Source: Rhodamnia argentea (lineage: Eukaryota; Streptophyta; Magnoliopsida; Myrtales; Myrtaceae). Taken from it: DNA of 64,000 nucleotides. The notes under the pieces are model-generated. The model did not search any database, had not been told where the DNA came from, and was given only the letters and a program-made list of their open reading frames with translations. The stretch lies in the NCBI RefSeq assembly GCF_020921035.1, contig NC_063154.1, positions 25,521,448 to 25,585,447 of the forward strand, given 5' to 3'. Below, one piece after another: positions 47,800 through 59,541 of the stretch. Each line of letters begins with the position of its first letter. Position 1 is the stretch's first letter. Position numbers and translations under genes: made by a program.

Positions 47800-48336
47800 G
47801 CTGGGTCGAGAACAATTTGTCTGCCAGCGGCTTCTTTCGCTGTCGATTTATTGGGCTAGTGCAGTAGAGCAGTGCGAAGTTACAACCGATGTATCTATGG
47901 TGATGAGAGCCGCATGTGAACAAACTTCTATTCTACTGGAAACGTATCTAAGGATTATCGGTTTATTAATGGTGCACAGGATGGACTAATCATTCTTTCT
48001 TTCGGCTAGCCTTCACAAAAGACAATGGGAGGATATGTTATATAGTGGCTTTTGTCTTGAATGAGTATCCTAATCTATTGTGCAGCCCAACGTTTGGCCA
48101 AATTTCAAATCCATGCTTTTTTGTTACAGAAAATCTGTACGTTTATTAACTTAGGAAAGATAGTTTTTTGTTGAGATCTCTCCTCATTGAGACTCGGCAT
48201 GTGCCATGTTGTCACACAGGATGGTGTGATACAAACACATGACGAAGAGACGAAGAAGTTTTTCCGTCATTCTAGCATCCGCTGTGTGTGTGCTCCTCGT
48301 TATGCGAGCACCAAACTTAACATTTTCAAGCAACTG

Positions 48337-50014
48337 GTATGTATCTTTAGACGTTTAGGTCAATTCGTAATCAAAATCTCACCGTTAGATTGCATAAGAA
48401 GCACTATGTTTGTTTTATATTACCGGATAATTCCAATCAGGTATAATTTCAAATAAAATGTATGCCTTTCATCAGACAATCTGCCGAAGTTTATTGATCT
48501 GTCTCATGCTGTCCTAGATGCATATCATATGTTTTCTGTCCTAATAACATGCATTTAGGACAGTTCTAATATAGTTCATGACGCTATTCATCAACAATAA
48601 GTGGTTTCTGACTCAGGCATCTTGCAGACAGACAAATTAGAGCGTCATGCATGGAATCTACATGTCCTATGCCTCCAATACTTTTTTTTTTTTTTTTTTT
48701 TGGTTCTATGTAAAGAGGAAGCCGCTTTAAATAAGTAAATTATGGATTCATGAAATATCTGAGTACCCTCAACCATGGGGTAAGACACAAGTCAAAACAC
48801 CGGATGGGTGGTCCGGACATGAGATTATCGACACCAGCAATGTACGGAGTCCACACAATCATGTCTACACATTGGTGCCTAACCCAAGATGAGGAAGTAC
48901 CCGTGATCTTTTGCACAATTAACTACAATACTATTCGTTTTCTAGCTAAGGGTTAAAAATTGGGGTTCTTGCATGTCTAATAGATATAACAATACAGTTA
49001 GTGGAATAGATGAACTTTTCACGAGCGGCTTTAATAGCCGTGTGAGCATCAATTTTCAAGGTAGATTATTACGTTTACGTACAGTCATAGGATAATCAAG
49101 GTGTTAATTCTCTAAAAAAATTTCAATTTTACTTTTTTATTTAATTCTTCTCTGGGCTTTTTTATTTTGTGTAAAGAAATCTACAATCTTCACTCTAGTC
49201 CTAAATCTGCCCATGGGTAAAAAAAATCACTACTATATATTTCTTTTGTACTTTTGAGTACAAAAGACATGCATCCTCAGTCAATCCCAAACTCCCCGGC
49301 GAGTTGACTAAGGAGATCAAGGAGTTCAACATCATAAAGTAAACCATAAGTTGATAGCAGCTATTTCGCCGATTATTTCTACTCTCTTTTCAGGTTTATT
49401 GTCAATGAAATCTTCACAAAGCAAGTATTGTCTAGAGAAAGAAGAGAGAGATCTTGTAAATCGCTAATATTAAGAAGAGGAGCGATTTTCAGTTCGGTTT
49501 GGTTTGACTAAAATGAACTGAACCGGAAAAAGACAATTTATTTTTCCACCATCTGAACTGAAAATCAAACCAAGCCGAACCGAAATGCGTGAAATTTTTG
49601 GTTCAATCAAGTTTTCACTTCGGGTTTTCAGCTTGGTTTTGTCACCCCCATCTGTGACCATGACGTAGGTAATTAGTCCATTAAATAAGAAATATAACAT
49701 ATAGAAACAATTCAAGAATTTCTAGAATGCCAACGGTAAATTTAATAAAGCCAAAGTTACTGGTACAACCAAGGAAAAAGTGTTTATTTCATGAACTTTC
49801 TTAAGTTGGTAAAAGTGTTCATCACAGCGAGTTGGATAAGCACCAGGAGCAAATTTCCTCCATAACCACATCTCGCTATATTTCTACTTCTCCAGAACAA
49901 AACTAAAAATGAACCATATTATTCTCCAGAAACAAAGTAACTAGAGTTTGCAGGCCAATCTAGATGAAACCAGAAACCTAAAGGATGCAATTGGTAGAAA
50001 CGAGAATTTCCTTT
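48337..50014. other. Intergenic stretch, unit B
   Basis: Counterpart of 18265-19936. No supported gene. A poly-T run lies at about 48682-48701. Confidence 0.45.
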
Positions 50015-51533
50015 TCACCTTTTTCTCTTCAACTGATCAACCTGATCAGCATGATCATCCTCTATTTCCAAATCCGGCAGATCTCCCAACCGCTGCAGGG
50101 TTTTTTGAAGGAGAAGATTTATCTCCTTTTGTATGTTTACTCCATAATCCTCGTCGATCAACTCCCACAACTTCTCTTCAACGGGGTCGTAAATCTTCTG
50201 CACTATGAAACCTGGACTCTGTTTTCGATCAGGGATTTGCTTGTGAACTGGAATGTAGTGGATGACACACTTGTGCATCACAGATTCTAGGGGAACGTCG
50301 TTTTGATGGAAACTATAAAATAGTTCCCTAATGTCAAGCGACTGCCAACTCTCCCCACCTCCCTTTATCTTTGCCTCTTCAGGTCTGTAGAGCCATCGTG
50401 CAGTGACCATCATGCTTCCGTTTGTGGTTTGTATAATGTCCTACACAATCACATGATGGGTAACCAAATATTGCTCGTGAAAACATAATAGCAACCATGG
50501 GTACAAACTTTTCTACGACAGTTATAAAAGAAACAAAGTTTTCACAAAATAATAAAGAGAGAAGGCATTATTTTAAAAAAAAAAAAAAACAACCAACCAC
50601 CATAACTCACCACCTGTAGAGCTCCTTGATGCAAAAGCATCACGAATACTTATTGCATCGTAGAAGAGTGATAGGTTTGATATTGTTCAAGATTTTGTGT
50701 TTTTGTTCAACATGGTGTCGTCCATCAGAACTTCCAATGATAACTCACAATGATAACCATTCGGAAGGAAAGTGGAGAAAATTAAATTGGATTAGCATGT
50801 TCACTAATACTTGTCACGTAACTCGGAATGAGATTTCTGAGCCCAAAGAGGCATTGTACAAAAATGGATAGTTACCTTGATAATAGCCACGTACGGTTTA
50901 TGACCTGTTTCAGCGGGATTCAGAAGTACAGTATCCTCCTGAATGATAGCCACAATACGAAAAGAAGAAAAGTTAAACTAAAGTACGAAGAAGTAGGAAA
51001 GTAAGGACTTCCAGCTTTGCTTAAAGGCCAGAGGTGAAGATTCTTTTTCCAAAGAGGATCATAACATTAAGTTGTCTAAGCATTTATCCCGGATTAGATA
51101 CTATGGAAAAGGAGATGGAATTCAATTGCCAATTCATTGGGAAAAGACTCACGAGCTTATATTGATCTCCCTTGTAAATGCACGCAATGTAATGGCTTTT
51201 CCTCGCCATCACCTCGCCGGAAAACTTCACCGGCTTGCCAACTGGCTTTGCATCCTCACCGGCTTCCTCCTCCTCTTCCTCTTCCTCCTCCTTCACGTTC
51301 CTTGCACTCTTCTCCTCTTGCCCACCCTCCTGATCAGCCTTGGGTTCACATCCGTCCCCATCCTCATCCTCGTCCTCATCTACAAGCTTCACCGGCTTCC
51401 GCCGCTTGCTCTTGGACCCGTCCTCGCTCTCCACGTGATTCTTCGAGGAGCAACCGACTGGCTTCAAAGGATGCGGCTTGTCCTCCTCGTCATTGCTCCT
51501 CGGCAACTGTTTGAGCCTCTGATTCTTCGTCAT
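50015..51533 (-). CDS. BAH-domain protein, AIPP3/BDT1-like, unit B copy
   Basis: Exons 51533-51153, 50938-50876 and 50440-50015 have exactly the same lengths as in A (381, 63 and 426 nt) and give 289 aa with no stop. Splice sites are GT-AG. Differences from A are substitutions only, for example SYKL/YKI at the exon 1 end, a changed serine/tryptophan in the KGGGESWQ region, and VDQLKRKR at the C-terminus. BAH motifs ARWLYRPEEA, ELFYSFHQNDVP and HYIPVHKQIPDRK are retained. Two undamaged copies amid decayed neighbours suggest selection. Function is as for the A copy. Confidence 0.85.
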
Positions 51534-52511
51534 GGTGTTGGATGGACAATTTATTTTGCTTGGACTAGACAATTTATTTTGCTTGGAGATGTTTAACAAC
51601 CCTGATTAAGATCATTTAGTGCCACAAGTTAACATCAATAGTAATTACAGATACCGAATAATATACACAACAGAAATAAATAAGATTACCGAATGAACCA
51701 GTACAGTTGTCATAGAGGAAACATAATTACATCATGTGTTAATTGGCTTAATTAGATCATCCAAAATTATGGACGCAAGGTAGTTTTACAAACAAACAAC
51801 AAACAAATGAAACCGGTCAAAGCAGTTTTCGCATTGGGTCGGATATGTCGCATTTTAGCCCGCTTCTTACTTAGACGAATGCCATTGAAGCGATAGGGGA
51901 CAGAGTGCGAACAGAACGTGACACGACCCCTCATCAGCACCTACACTAAACCGTTGAGCAAGGAAGGTCACGATTGAATGTCTAGGTGCTTATACGGGTC
52001 TAACATACTACTTGGATTTCCATACTTACAACAACTAACATTCGTGAAGAGCGTTCCTATGAGAGTGTAATTTTATTTTTTTTTTCAAATTCTCGGTCTC
52101 GAAGACAAGCTCTAATTTCACAGCAAAATAGGGATGAATAGAAAAGGAAAATAAATAAAAGATAGAAATTTAAGCACCGAGATACTTTGGGTCCTTTTAA
52201 GTGGAGACTAATAAAGACAAACTTACAAATTGTCCGTTGTTAATGATACCATGAAATGAGGTTTTCGTCAATTTCATTTGTTTTGTCTAAACACGCTAAA
52301 TGAATTACTACGACTCCAGCCAACGTAGTATGCACGCAAGGTAGCTTATCCTACCCAAAGTCCTCTTGGCTCTTACCCCACGCTAAACACAAACCCAGAG
52401 TAGCACCTACCTCTTCTATTAGTGGTTACGCATGCACGCGCGTTTCAATTAAATGCAACCAAAATCCAATTAGTGTTAATTGTACGTTGATATAGGTTGT
52501 TCTTCGGACAA
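51534..52511. other. Upstream of BAH gene and junction region B/C
   Basis: Counterpart of 21459-22717, with a deletion of about 90 bp near 51780 relative to A. No supported gene. Confidence 0.5.
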
Positions 52512-54910
52512 AAAAATTCCACATCCGAGCACGGCTAGAAACCTAACTGCAGCTGCTCAGTCATCGATGGTAAAAAAGAGGTCAATCGATGACCAAACAA
52601 TGGAGCGAAACACAGACCAAACGAACACTTGAGATTGTGAATAAAACTCGAGCGTGCAGTCTTTTAAGAAGTTCACACCTCAAACTTAGAAAATGAGACA
52701 GCATGGCTAAGGTTGTTTCTTGTCGCAATGTCTTCATTAGAGAGAGCAAAGTTTATCCGTATGAGTGATCGCACCAAAGTTTCGTTGTTACCGTGTTATA
52801 TTTCGTAGTCTACCTGATTAAGCAAATGCTGAATTTAAACCACTTTTGATTTGAAAGACGCAAATCTGGTTGTCCTTATTCTTGCACAACCCGTGAACCT
52901 GCCTAATTCTCTCCTGCAATATTCAATTATACACTAAAGCAACTGAAGACTTTTTCAACCTAAGGGGAACTTTTTCCTAGGCATTGCTTTTGGCGTTCCG
53001 ACACACGTTTGCCAAATGAAGAAAAAAGTCAATTACCCGCAGGGAGATGACGTGGTTAAAGCTGATGGCATTTCTCAATTTAATGAGATGATGGATAATG
53101 CAATGAGCTAAATAGCTATAAATGATCTCAAAACTACCTTGGCTAAAGCAGACCCAAATGGAATGTTTTGCCAGAAATCCGGCAGGTGTGTTCGTAGGTA
53201 GTTGATAGAGGTAGAAAACGAGGTAGTAAATAGAGGAGGAAGAGGTAAATGGACATTTATCTTACCCACTATGTATCCTATATGCATTTGACTTCATCAA
53301 AGTTCAACCTACCTAAGTTAGAGATGAACTCACCTTTTTTGTATGTTAACCAGACGATCAAATTAGAACTGTAACTTCAAAGAAATGAACTAACTTACCC
53401 ACTTCTCAGTTGTGAAGCAAGGGAAAACAGTGTTCCTCGGACTATCCAATGATAGGAAAAAGAAGGATGGTGGCTGAGGAAAGTGGAACTTGGGATGGAC
53501 GGCCGATTATCTCTTGTAATGATCAGCCATGGAAGCTTAGAGACGTTTGGGGAGAGAGAGTGAGCCGGTTCAGAGAGAGATCTCCATATCCTCCCTCTGC
53601 CCTTTTAAAATAATAAAATTTGTTATTCAGTTCTCTACGTTTTCGAGCTTTGACTTTCAAGGGCGTCCAATTTGTTAGACCACAAGGATTTTCTCGGGAA
53701 AATCTGTTGCCGTTGGTAACAACTTCTTTGACTTTCAAGGGCGTCCAATTTGTTAGACCACAAGGATTTTCTCGGGAAAATCTGTTGCTGTTAGTAACAA
53801 CTTCTTCTTCTTCTTCTTCTTTAATAATGAACTTGGTAAAATCTTAGTTAGAACTGTAACTTCAAAGAAATGAACTAACTTCTACTTAGCATCCATATAA
53901 ATCTCAGTGTTCGCGTTTCGTTTTCTCTATCTACATTGTTGATTTGAATTCTAGTCTAGCTTCCCTATTCGATTTTCACCTGCTGCCGCTGGTGAGAAAT
54001 ATCATGCAATTTGTGGAAAAATCGATCACACGGTTCATGTCTTTATCATGCTAATTTTCCTCAATTATTGTCACTGAATTGGTATAAAAAATCAAATTAG
54101 AAATCTCACCTTGCTCCTTTTTTTTGGAGTTGACCCTTCACACTCTTCCATCAGGTGGATATGCTTCGATTGCTTCCTTCATTGTTCCACTCAACGCATC
54201 ATCAAACTCAGCAAAAAGGGTCACTAAAATTCATATGTCAACAGAGACCAATAAAAGCTTCATCATTCATCCTCATTTTTTCCATTTCACTGTTTTTTGT
54301 TTACGAGTTGCATTGTCAAAAGAAAGCGACACAGGACTTCAAGACTAGCCTTTTGATCTGGGCTCAGCCGACATTAGATTTTTATTTTTTAAATTCAACT
54401 CAGGAAACAAATGTCAAACAAATATCGGCCATGAACAAAAAATGTACACCAGCTCAGCAATTAACATGCCGCTTTCCATTCTACAAATTTAAGGAAAGGG
54501 GTGGTTATGACTTATGACCTCTTAATTCATGGGTCATTCACATGCGTAGAAGGGATCAGCACCTCACTTTGGGCTTGGGAAACATCTGGGCACTTGCATT
54601 TAGACGAGAAGAAATTACAAAAACAGGAGGATTCACTCGATCGACACCTTTGCATAGTAATTTTTTAAAAAGGGACGTCTATTCGAATTATGTCGAGAAA
54701 GAACAGTGGTGCAATCGAAAATATTAGAAGAAATTCTTAGTATCATATATTAAAACCAATTGGATTTCAACTAAAGTATGATTACTATTTTCAAAACTAT
54801 TCCCCACACTTCCGATCGGAACCTAACTTTTGGCAAAGCAATGGCGATCATTATTTAATTGATAATGAATAATTGCCAACTCAACAAAATCAACAAAGCT
54901 TGCATGCAGA
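52512..54910. other. Noncoding left part of unit C
   Basis: No supported gene. The first 150 bp are clearly diverged from B. From about 52668 to 53900 the two are nearly identical, and after that similarity is mixed. Confidence 0.55.
53648..53803 (+). repeat. 78-bp tandem duplication, unit C
   Basis: Units start at 53648 and 53726, as in B (23856 and 23934). Confidence 0.93.
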
Positions 54911-54915
54911 AGTAC
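54911..54915 (+). other. Empty target site of LTR1 in unit C
   Basis: The single AGTAC between GCATGCAGA and AAAATATCTTC corresponds to the two AGTAC repeats around LTR1 in A and B. The rest of the flanks are collinear. Either the site is ancestral, or recombination between the short repeats precisely removed the LTR. Confidence 0.9.
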
Positions 54916-55231
54916 AAAATATCTTCTTTAGCAATTGTTTTCAAATTTTAGATTGCACCGACTGAAAATTTCTGATGGAGTGTGTTTCATTTTGCAATAG
55001 TAAAAATTTATCTATTACCAAATAAACATTAGCACGATCGAAAAAAAAAAAGAGAGAGAGAGAGATTTGGGTCGCCATCACAACGAAGTTTAGGCGGTAC
55101 AATAAGTCTTGTCCTTATCCTGGCATAAGCAAAAATGCAACTCAAAATCAACAGTACGTCTCCTCGCGATGTATTGGCACAAACTTGTCATGCCCGCAGC
55201 TTGAGTCGCTTCACGTTTGAAGTCAATGGCA

Positions 55232-55531
55232 TCACATAACGATTATTGTGATTTTGTGGTCTTCTGATGGGATGGTTCCTTCGGGGCATGACACACCTAA
55301 TGGCAAGTTCGTTTCATCATTCTTCTTCATATTTTCAAATAACATGTTTCCTAAAATTACTATAAACACCCATGACACAACCAACATTGTCTTGAATGTC
55401 GAATTTTGTTTCTTTAGCTTTGTCGCATCTTGTTTGACACGTTTCAGTTGTGCCTTGAGAGCTCTAACTTTAGCATCCATCGAATTGGCATCATCCTCAT
55501 TATGCCTTGACACTGGTCTTTTTTCCGACAT
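55232..55531 (-). CDS. Small coiled-coil/TM protein (GRF-finger gene remnant), unit C, open
   Basis: An uninterrupted 99-codon frame starts MSEKRPVSRHNEDD. It has a basic/acidic coiled-coil (MDAKVRALKAQLKRVKQ, about residues 19-45), a transmembrane helix (MLVVSWVFIVILG, about 49-66) and a hydrophilic tail ending ITIIVM. The A copy stops 22 codons earlier and B is broken. The layout matches the C-terminal half of plant GRF-type zinc-finger proteins with a TM tail. The finger itself lies upstream in another frame and has lost a cysteine (HGSPKYN, about 55565-55590). It may be a pseudogene whose frame is open by chance. If translated, it would be a tail-anchored membrane protein. Confidence 0.4.
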   Translation of the reverse strand: MSEKRPVSRHNEDDANSMDAKVRALKAQLKRVKQDATKLKKQNSTFKTMLVVSWVFIVILGNMLFENMKKNDETNLPLGVSCPEGTIPSEDHKITIIVM

Positions 55532-56271
55532 TGCTCAACTTGATCTTGTATTTCCCAAATATTGTATTTCGGACTGCCGTGATATCTTTTGCCTCGATTC
55601 TCCTTCATCCTTGTTGTTTGCAGAGGACATTTCAGGCCTCAATAGCAAAACACATGTATCGAGGGACTGATGTCATCGATTCTGACTAATTCACTAATGT
55701 CTTCATCGATTGTGATGATTGTAGCGGGACAATGATTTATGCTTTCAGAATCAACACCAGTCGGAGCATTCCTAACCTGTATAGATGTAAAGATGTAGTA
55801 TATTCACGATATCAGTGAACTTTAATCTACAAACGAAGGAACGTACACAACAATCAGAATGGTATTGCCTTCTGATGGATAACCAACAGTAAAGAAAGAA
55901 GTTCCCCAATTGAAAAGCTAGACCAACTATGAGAAAGCAATTGTTTGCTGCCTCTGCTGTGATTCTCAGAATATTATCGACAATAATCTAGCACTGAAAT
56001 GAACAAACGAGAAGCAAATCCAGCGCATAAATCAAAATGTTGCCATGCCTTGCCTTGCTCAGTAATGTACTATCGTAAGCAGGTTAAAAAAGGAGCAATG
56101 CAAAGCAATGACAAATCAAAATGTGGTCGATTATAAACTTAAAAGAGAAGAGCAAGGCAAATCAATGATAAATTTCTACAGCCAGCCACAAATCCAACCA
56201 AAACCATGACCAATAACAGGAACTAGGGGAATTTCAGGCAGAGACAGCATGGGCACTTAACTATAAAAGCA

Positions 56272-56438
56272 TCTAGCGAGTGTTGGGCGAAGGCCTTTGG
56301 CAAGCGTCGAGTGAGCATCGAGCCAATCAGGACCAAGGCGTCAGGTGAGCGTTGTATGAAGGCAGTGAGCGTCGGATGAAGGCATCGTTGGACGAGCATC
56401 GGATGAAGGCAACGAGCATCGGACGAAGGCATCGTCAA
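56272..56438 (+). repeat. GC-rich minisatellite, unit C
   Basis: The same degenerate unit as in A and B, with different unit count and more substitutions. Confidence 0.75.
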
Positions 56439-57153
56439 GCAATGTCAAGATTTGGGGAAAAATTTTGGGAAGATCCCAATTTGGGAAAAGTACGTCGGGA
56501 AAGTCTCTTTAATTTTTAATTTTTTTAATTTTTTTAGAAACTCCAAGCGGCCATGTCAACCGGCAGCGTCGCCGGTGCTTGACTAGGATTCCACATCAGA
56601 TTTTTTTTTTATCATCAATGGTCGGATGGACTAACTTGGCACAATTGTAAAAAAGTTTAGGACTGAACCAGCAAAAAAGTTAGTTTAGGAATGAATTGAC
56701 ACAATTTTAATAGATTTAACACTATTTTAATAATTTTCCCTTGTTTTCCATTGGAAAACGCGGTCGATCTGTTTTCACTATTTAGCCAGTGAAGTGAAGA
56801 CACTTTTCTTTCCTCCTATTTTCATAGTTTCAGTCTAGAATGGAAACGAGGTTTTGGTCAATTTCATTTGTTGAAATTGTATATATGCTTGTTTCAAGTA
56901 AACGCGATCAAAATTCTATTAGTGTTAATTGTAGGTTGATATTGGTTCTTCGCACAAAAAAGACTACATCCGAACACGGGTATAAACCTAATTGCACCTG
57001 CTCAGTCACGTTGAGCGCCCATTGTCTAAAGTGCACCGAAGATCAGCTAGCAATATATGAACTCCTCCTTCTCCAAAACTACTAAGTACACCCAAGTTGT
57101 CACATGTTTGCTAAAAAAAATTGCCTAAACATCAAGAGTGAGTTTGTCAATAA

Positions 57154-58118
57154 GGGTGCGCATGATAACACTTTTGAAAGTGGATTTTTGCTCAAGAAGT
57201 GTTTCTAAAGCAGAAATCCATTTGGTAATGTAACTTTTGAAGTAGAAATCCGTTTGGCAAAATTTTTACTTCTGAAAGAAATTTCCACTTCTGAAGTTGT
57301 TTTTTCCCCAATTTAAGAAGTTTAAAAAAAGAGCTTCTCCAATTCAAGAAGTACTTTTTGCCTCATCATCTTTTGGATCATACCCACCTCTGCCAACCTC
57401 CACTGCCGAGAACCATCGCCAACCACCACCCATTGCTAACCTTCACCGGTCGCCGCCCACGACCACCGCCAACCGCCGATCATTGTGCGGCCCCGCCCAC
57501 CTAGACCTCTGTCCGCCTCCACCTACTAAGCGCCCTCGGTAGCCAACCACCACTTACCTTCGCTGGCCCTTGCCATCGCCGCTTGCGACCACCGATTGCC
57601 ACCGCCGACAACCACCACCGACCTCCGCTAGCCGCAGCCGACCACCGACCACCATCCACTGCAAACTTTCACTAGCTGCGATCTCCGCCAACCACCGATG
57701 TTTGCCGATCGCAACCAACGCCAATTGCCACCCCCTGCAGCCAACCATCAACCCTCGCACCGGCTGCCGCCACTGAGTCGCCGTCTCCGGCCACCGGAGT
57801 AAAAAATAAATAACAAAATTTTATTTTTAAAAATTAAATAATATTTTAATAATAAAATTTATTTTTAATGAAATTTTAAAAAGTTAAAAAATGAAGTAGA
57901 AATTTTTCGATCGCCGATAATAATTTTTCATAGAATATTTTGTGTTAATAATGTTTCAGAAGTGGAAATTTTCAATCGTTACCAAACAAATTTCTACGAT
58001 TAGAAATAACTTACGGAGTAGAAGTAGAAAAATCAACTTCTACTTCTGAGGAGAAGTAGAAAAATTAACTTATGGCCGGAAGTTGATTTTTGAAGCAAAA
58101 ATGTTACCATGCGCGCCC
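57154..58118 (+). mobile_element. Complete PIF/Harbinger-type non-autonomous element (965 bp, TSD TAA)
   Basis: The left end GGGTGCGCATGATAACA and right end TGTTACCATGCGCGCCC are imperfect inverted repeats. The element is flanked by TAA (57151-57153 and 58119-58121), the target-site signature of PIF/Harbinger elements. Subterminal AAGTAGAAATT-type repeats occur in both orientations. A GCC/CCA-rich low-complexity block fills 57385-57790. No transposase. It lies across the right boundary of unit C. Confidence 0.78.
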
Positions 58119-58199
58119 TAAGTATAATGGCTTGTGAGTTAAATGTCATGTTTGAAACTACGGTGTGACGAGCGGATTCTAGATATCCAGTGTGACGGC

Positions 58200-58395
58200 A
58201 AGAAAATATGGCCACCTTTGTTGGAGTTACGATAGCATGAGGCGGTTTCAGCGAGAGCGAAGATTGCTTATATGTGGGAAACGGTTAGCAGAGAGAACAC
58301 GTAATCTCAATCCTCTCTTGAGCGGGTCATCCGTTATTTTTTGGTCATCCCTCAACTGACTGAACGACCAGAATTGCTTATATACGAAAGAAGGC

Positions 58396-58438
<43 letters not shown>

Positions 58439-59350
58439 TGATTTGCTTAGTCCGCATTGTCGTCAATTGTAATATCCTGAAATTTGACCCCTCATGAAAT
58501 GCCGACATTCATTTGACCCATTACTCATTGTGATAATTTGAATATATTTTAGCGATTTGAGACAAAACGAATTGATACCATTGTTGCACCATGCAAATGT
58601 TTAGCCAACATTTTAGGGCATAAGTGTAAGAACCTCCTGCCAAAAGATGTTTCTGTTTTAATTCTAGCTCTTATTCCAATAATAAAGTTTGGGAGTATGT
58701 GGATGGAGGGGTAGGTCTCACTTTTCTCCTAAAATTACTCTGGCAGCCTCTTATAGGTAAAGTGTATAGCGCACGAAATCCAAGATTATGGCTATGGAGC
58801 TTGGCTTGGAGACTGGCCAGCTTGGTTGGAGTTAAAGGTAGCGTGAGGCGGTTTCGGCAAGAGAGCGAAGATGGAGGATTGGAGAACATGTGGTTTCAAT
58901 CCCCTCTGTTAAGCAAGTCATTCGTTCTTTCTTTTTCGTTATCCCTCAGCTGAACTGGACGAAATTAATTGCTTATTTATGGGAAACGGTTAGCAGAGGG
59001 AGAAATGAGAGAGAGAGTGGAATCAATTGGCATGTCGTCAGTGCCGATTGCTAGAAGAGGTGGTGAATTATTTCCTCAGTCGGGAATTTGCTTATCCAGC
59101 ATCGAAGCTGAATCACTAAATGTTTGCAGGCTAGAATTGTAATCCGCATTGCGACTTTCAAATTGGTTTCATGGTTGCACCACATAGGTAAAATATTTAG
59201 CGAATATTTTTTTTCGAAAAGTAAAGTTTTTCGACAGGCACTCTGTTAATAAAGTTTGGCAGTGTGGATGGAGGCGTAGGTCTCACTTTTTTTCCTAAAA
59301 CTACTCTAGCAACCTCTTATAATCATGGTAGAGATATTAATCCCAGTGCC
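58200..59350 (+). repeat. Tandem duplication of about 600 bp (two diverged units)
   Basis: Landmarks recur at about 600-bp spacing: TTGGAGTTA...GAGGCGGTTTC at 58218 and 58820; GGGAAACGGTTAGCAGAG at about 58277 and 58980; GTTGCACCA at about 58583 and 59173; and TGTGGATGGAGG...GTAGGTCTCACTTTT at about 58697 and 59262. No gene is evident. Confidence 0.8.
58399..58436 (+). repeat. GA dinucleotide microsatellite
   Basis: About 19 GA units inside the first 600-bp unit. Confidence 0.95.
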
Positions 59351-59541
59351 TGCTCCCTATCGACCTTCAAGCTGTTCTTGCTAAAAATTAGATGAGACAC
59401 CATTTATGCTCAATGAGTGCAGCTCCTATTAATCCATGTCAGATTGTGCAATTGACTTCACTGATCCTGGCTTATTATCTTATAGGCTTTTCAGTTTCTT
59501 CATTCTAAGATTCTAATTTATCATTCTTTTAATTGGAAAAC

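Larger units (their letters stand above)
42256..48336 (+). pseudogene. Phospholipase D (delta-type) relic, unit B, with LTR-filled intron
   Basis: Only the 3' end of the first surviving exon remains (about 42265-42363, LLKYKSEEGVRAVVLIWDDK-type sequence). It is fused to AT-rich spacer because the upstream 1.7 kb found in A is deleted. The donor reads GG instead of GT at 42364. The intron (42364-48219) contains the LTR3/LTR4 nest. The second exon starts at 48220 (DGVIQTHDEETKKFFRHSS, then APRYASTKLNIFKQ) and ends at 48336 before an intact GTATGT donor. No catalytic exon follows. Non-functional. Confidence 0.86.
22718..52511 (+). repeat. Segmental duplication unit B (29.8 kb)
   Basis: This is a direct tandem copy of unit A. 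It starts where the A-rich run followed by the TACATCCGAAC motif recurs. It is longer than A because of LTR2 (25686-28836) and the LTR3/LTR4 nest (42451-47799). It is shortened by a deletion that joins AT-rich spacer to the middle of a PLD exon near 42256. Gene order matches A throughout. Confidence 0.95.
52512..57385 (+). repeat. Segmental duplication unit C (partial, left 5 kb only)
   Basis: This is a third direct copy, collinear with A 1 to about 5060 and B 22718 to about 31610. Homology stops near 57385, inside a PIF/Harbinger-type element that is complete here but truncated in A and B. Beyond that point the window is unrelated to the unit. C lacks LTR1. The small coiled-coil/TM ORF is open here. 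Confidence 0.92.

Noticed and set aside
54905..54920. Interpretation of C as a simple deletion of 3.9 kb from B
   Set aside because: The junction coincides exactly with a single copy of the LTR1 target site, so an empty site is the simpler reading; a deletion between target repeats cannot be fully excluded.
57370..57790. Proline/threonine-rich frames that might encode an extensin-like protein
   Set aside because: Imperfect CCA/GCC-rich low complexity within a non-autonomous DNA transposon, open on both strands, with no signal peptide or SPPPP pattern.
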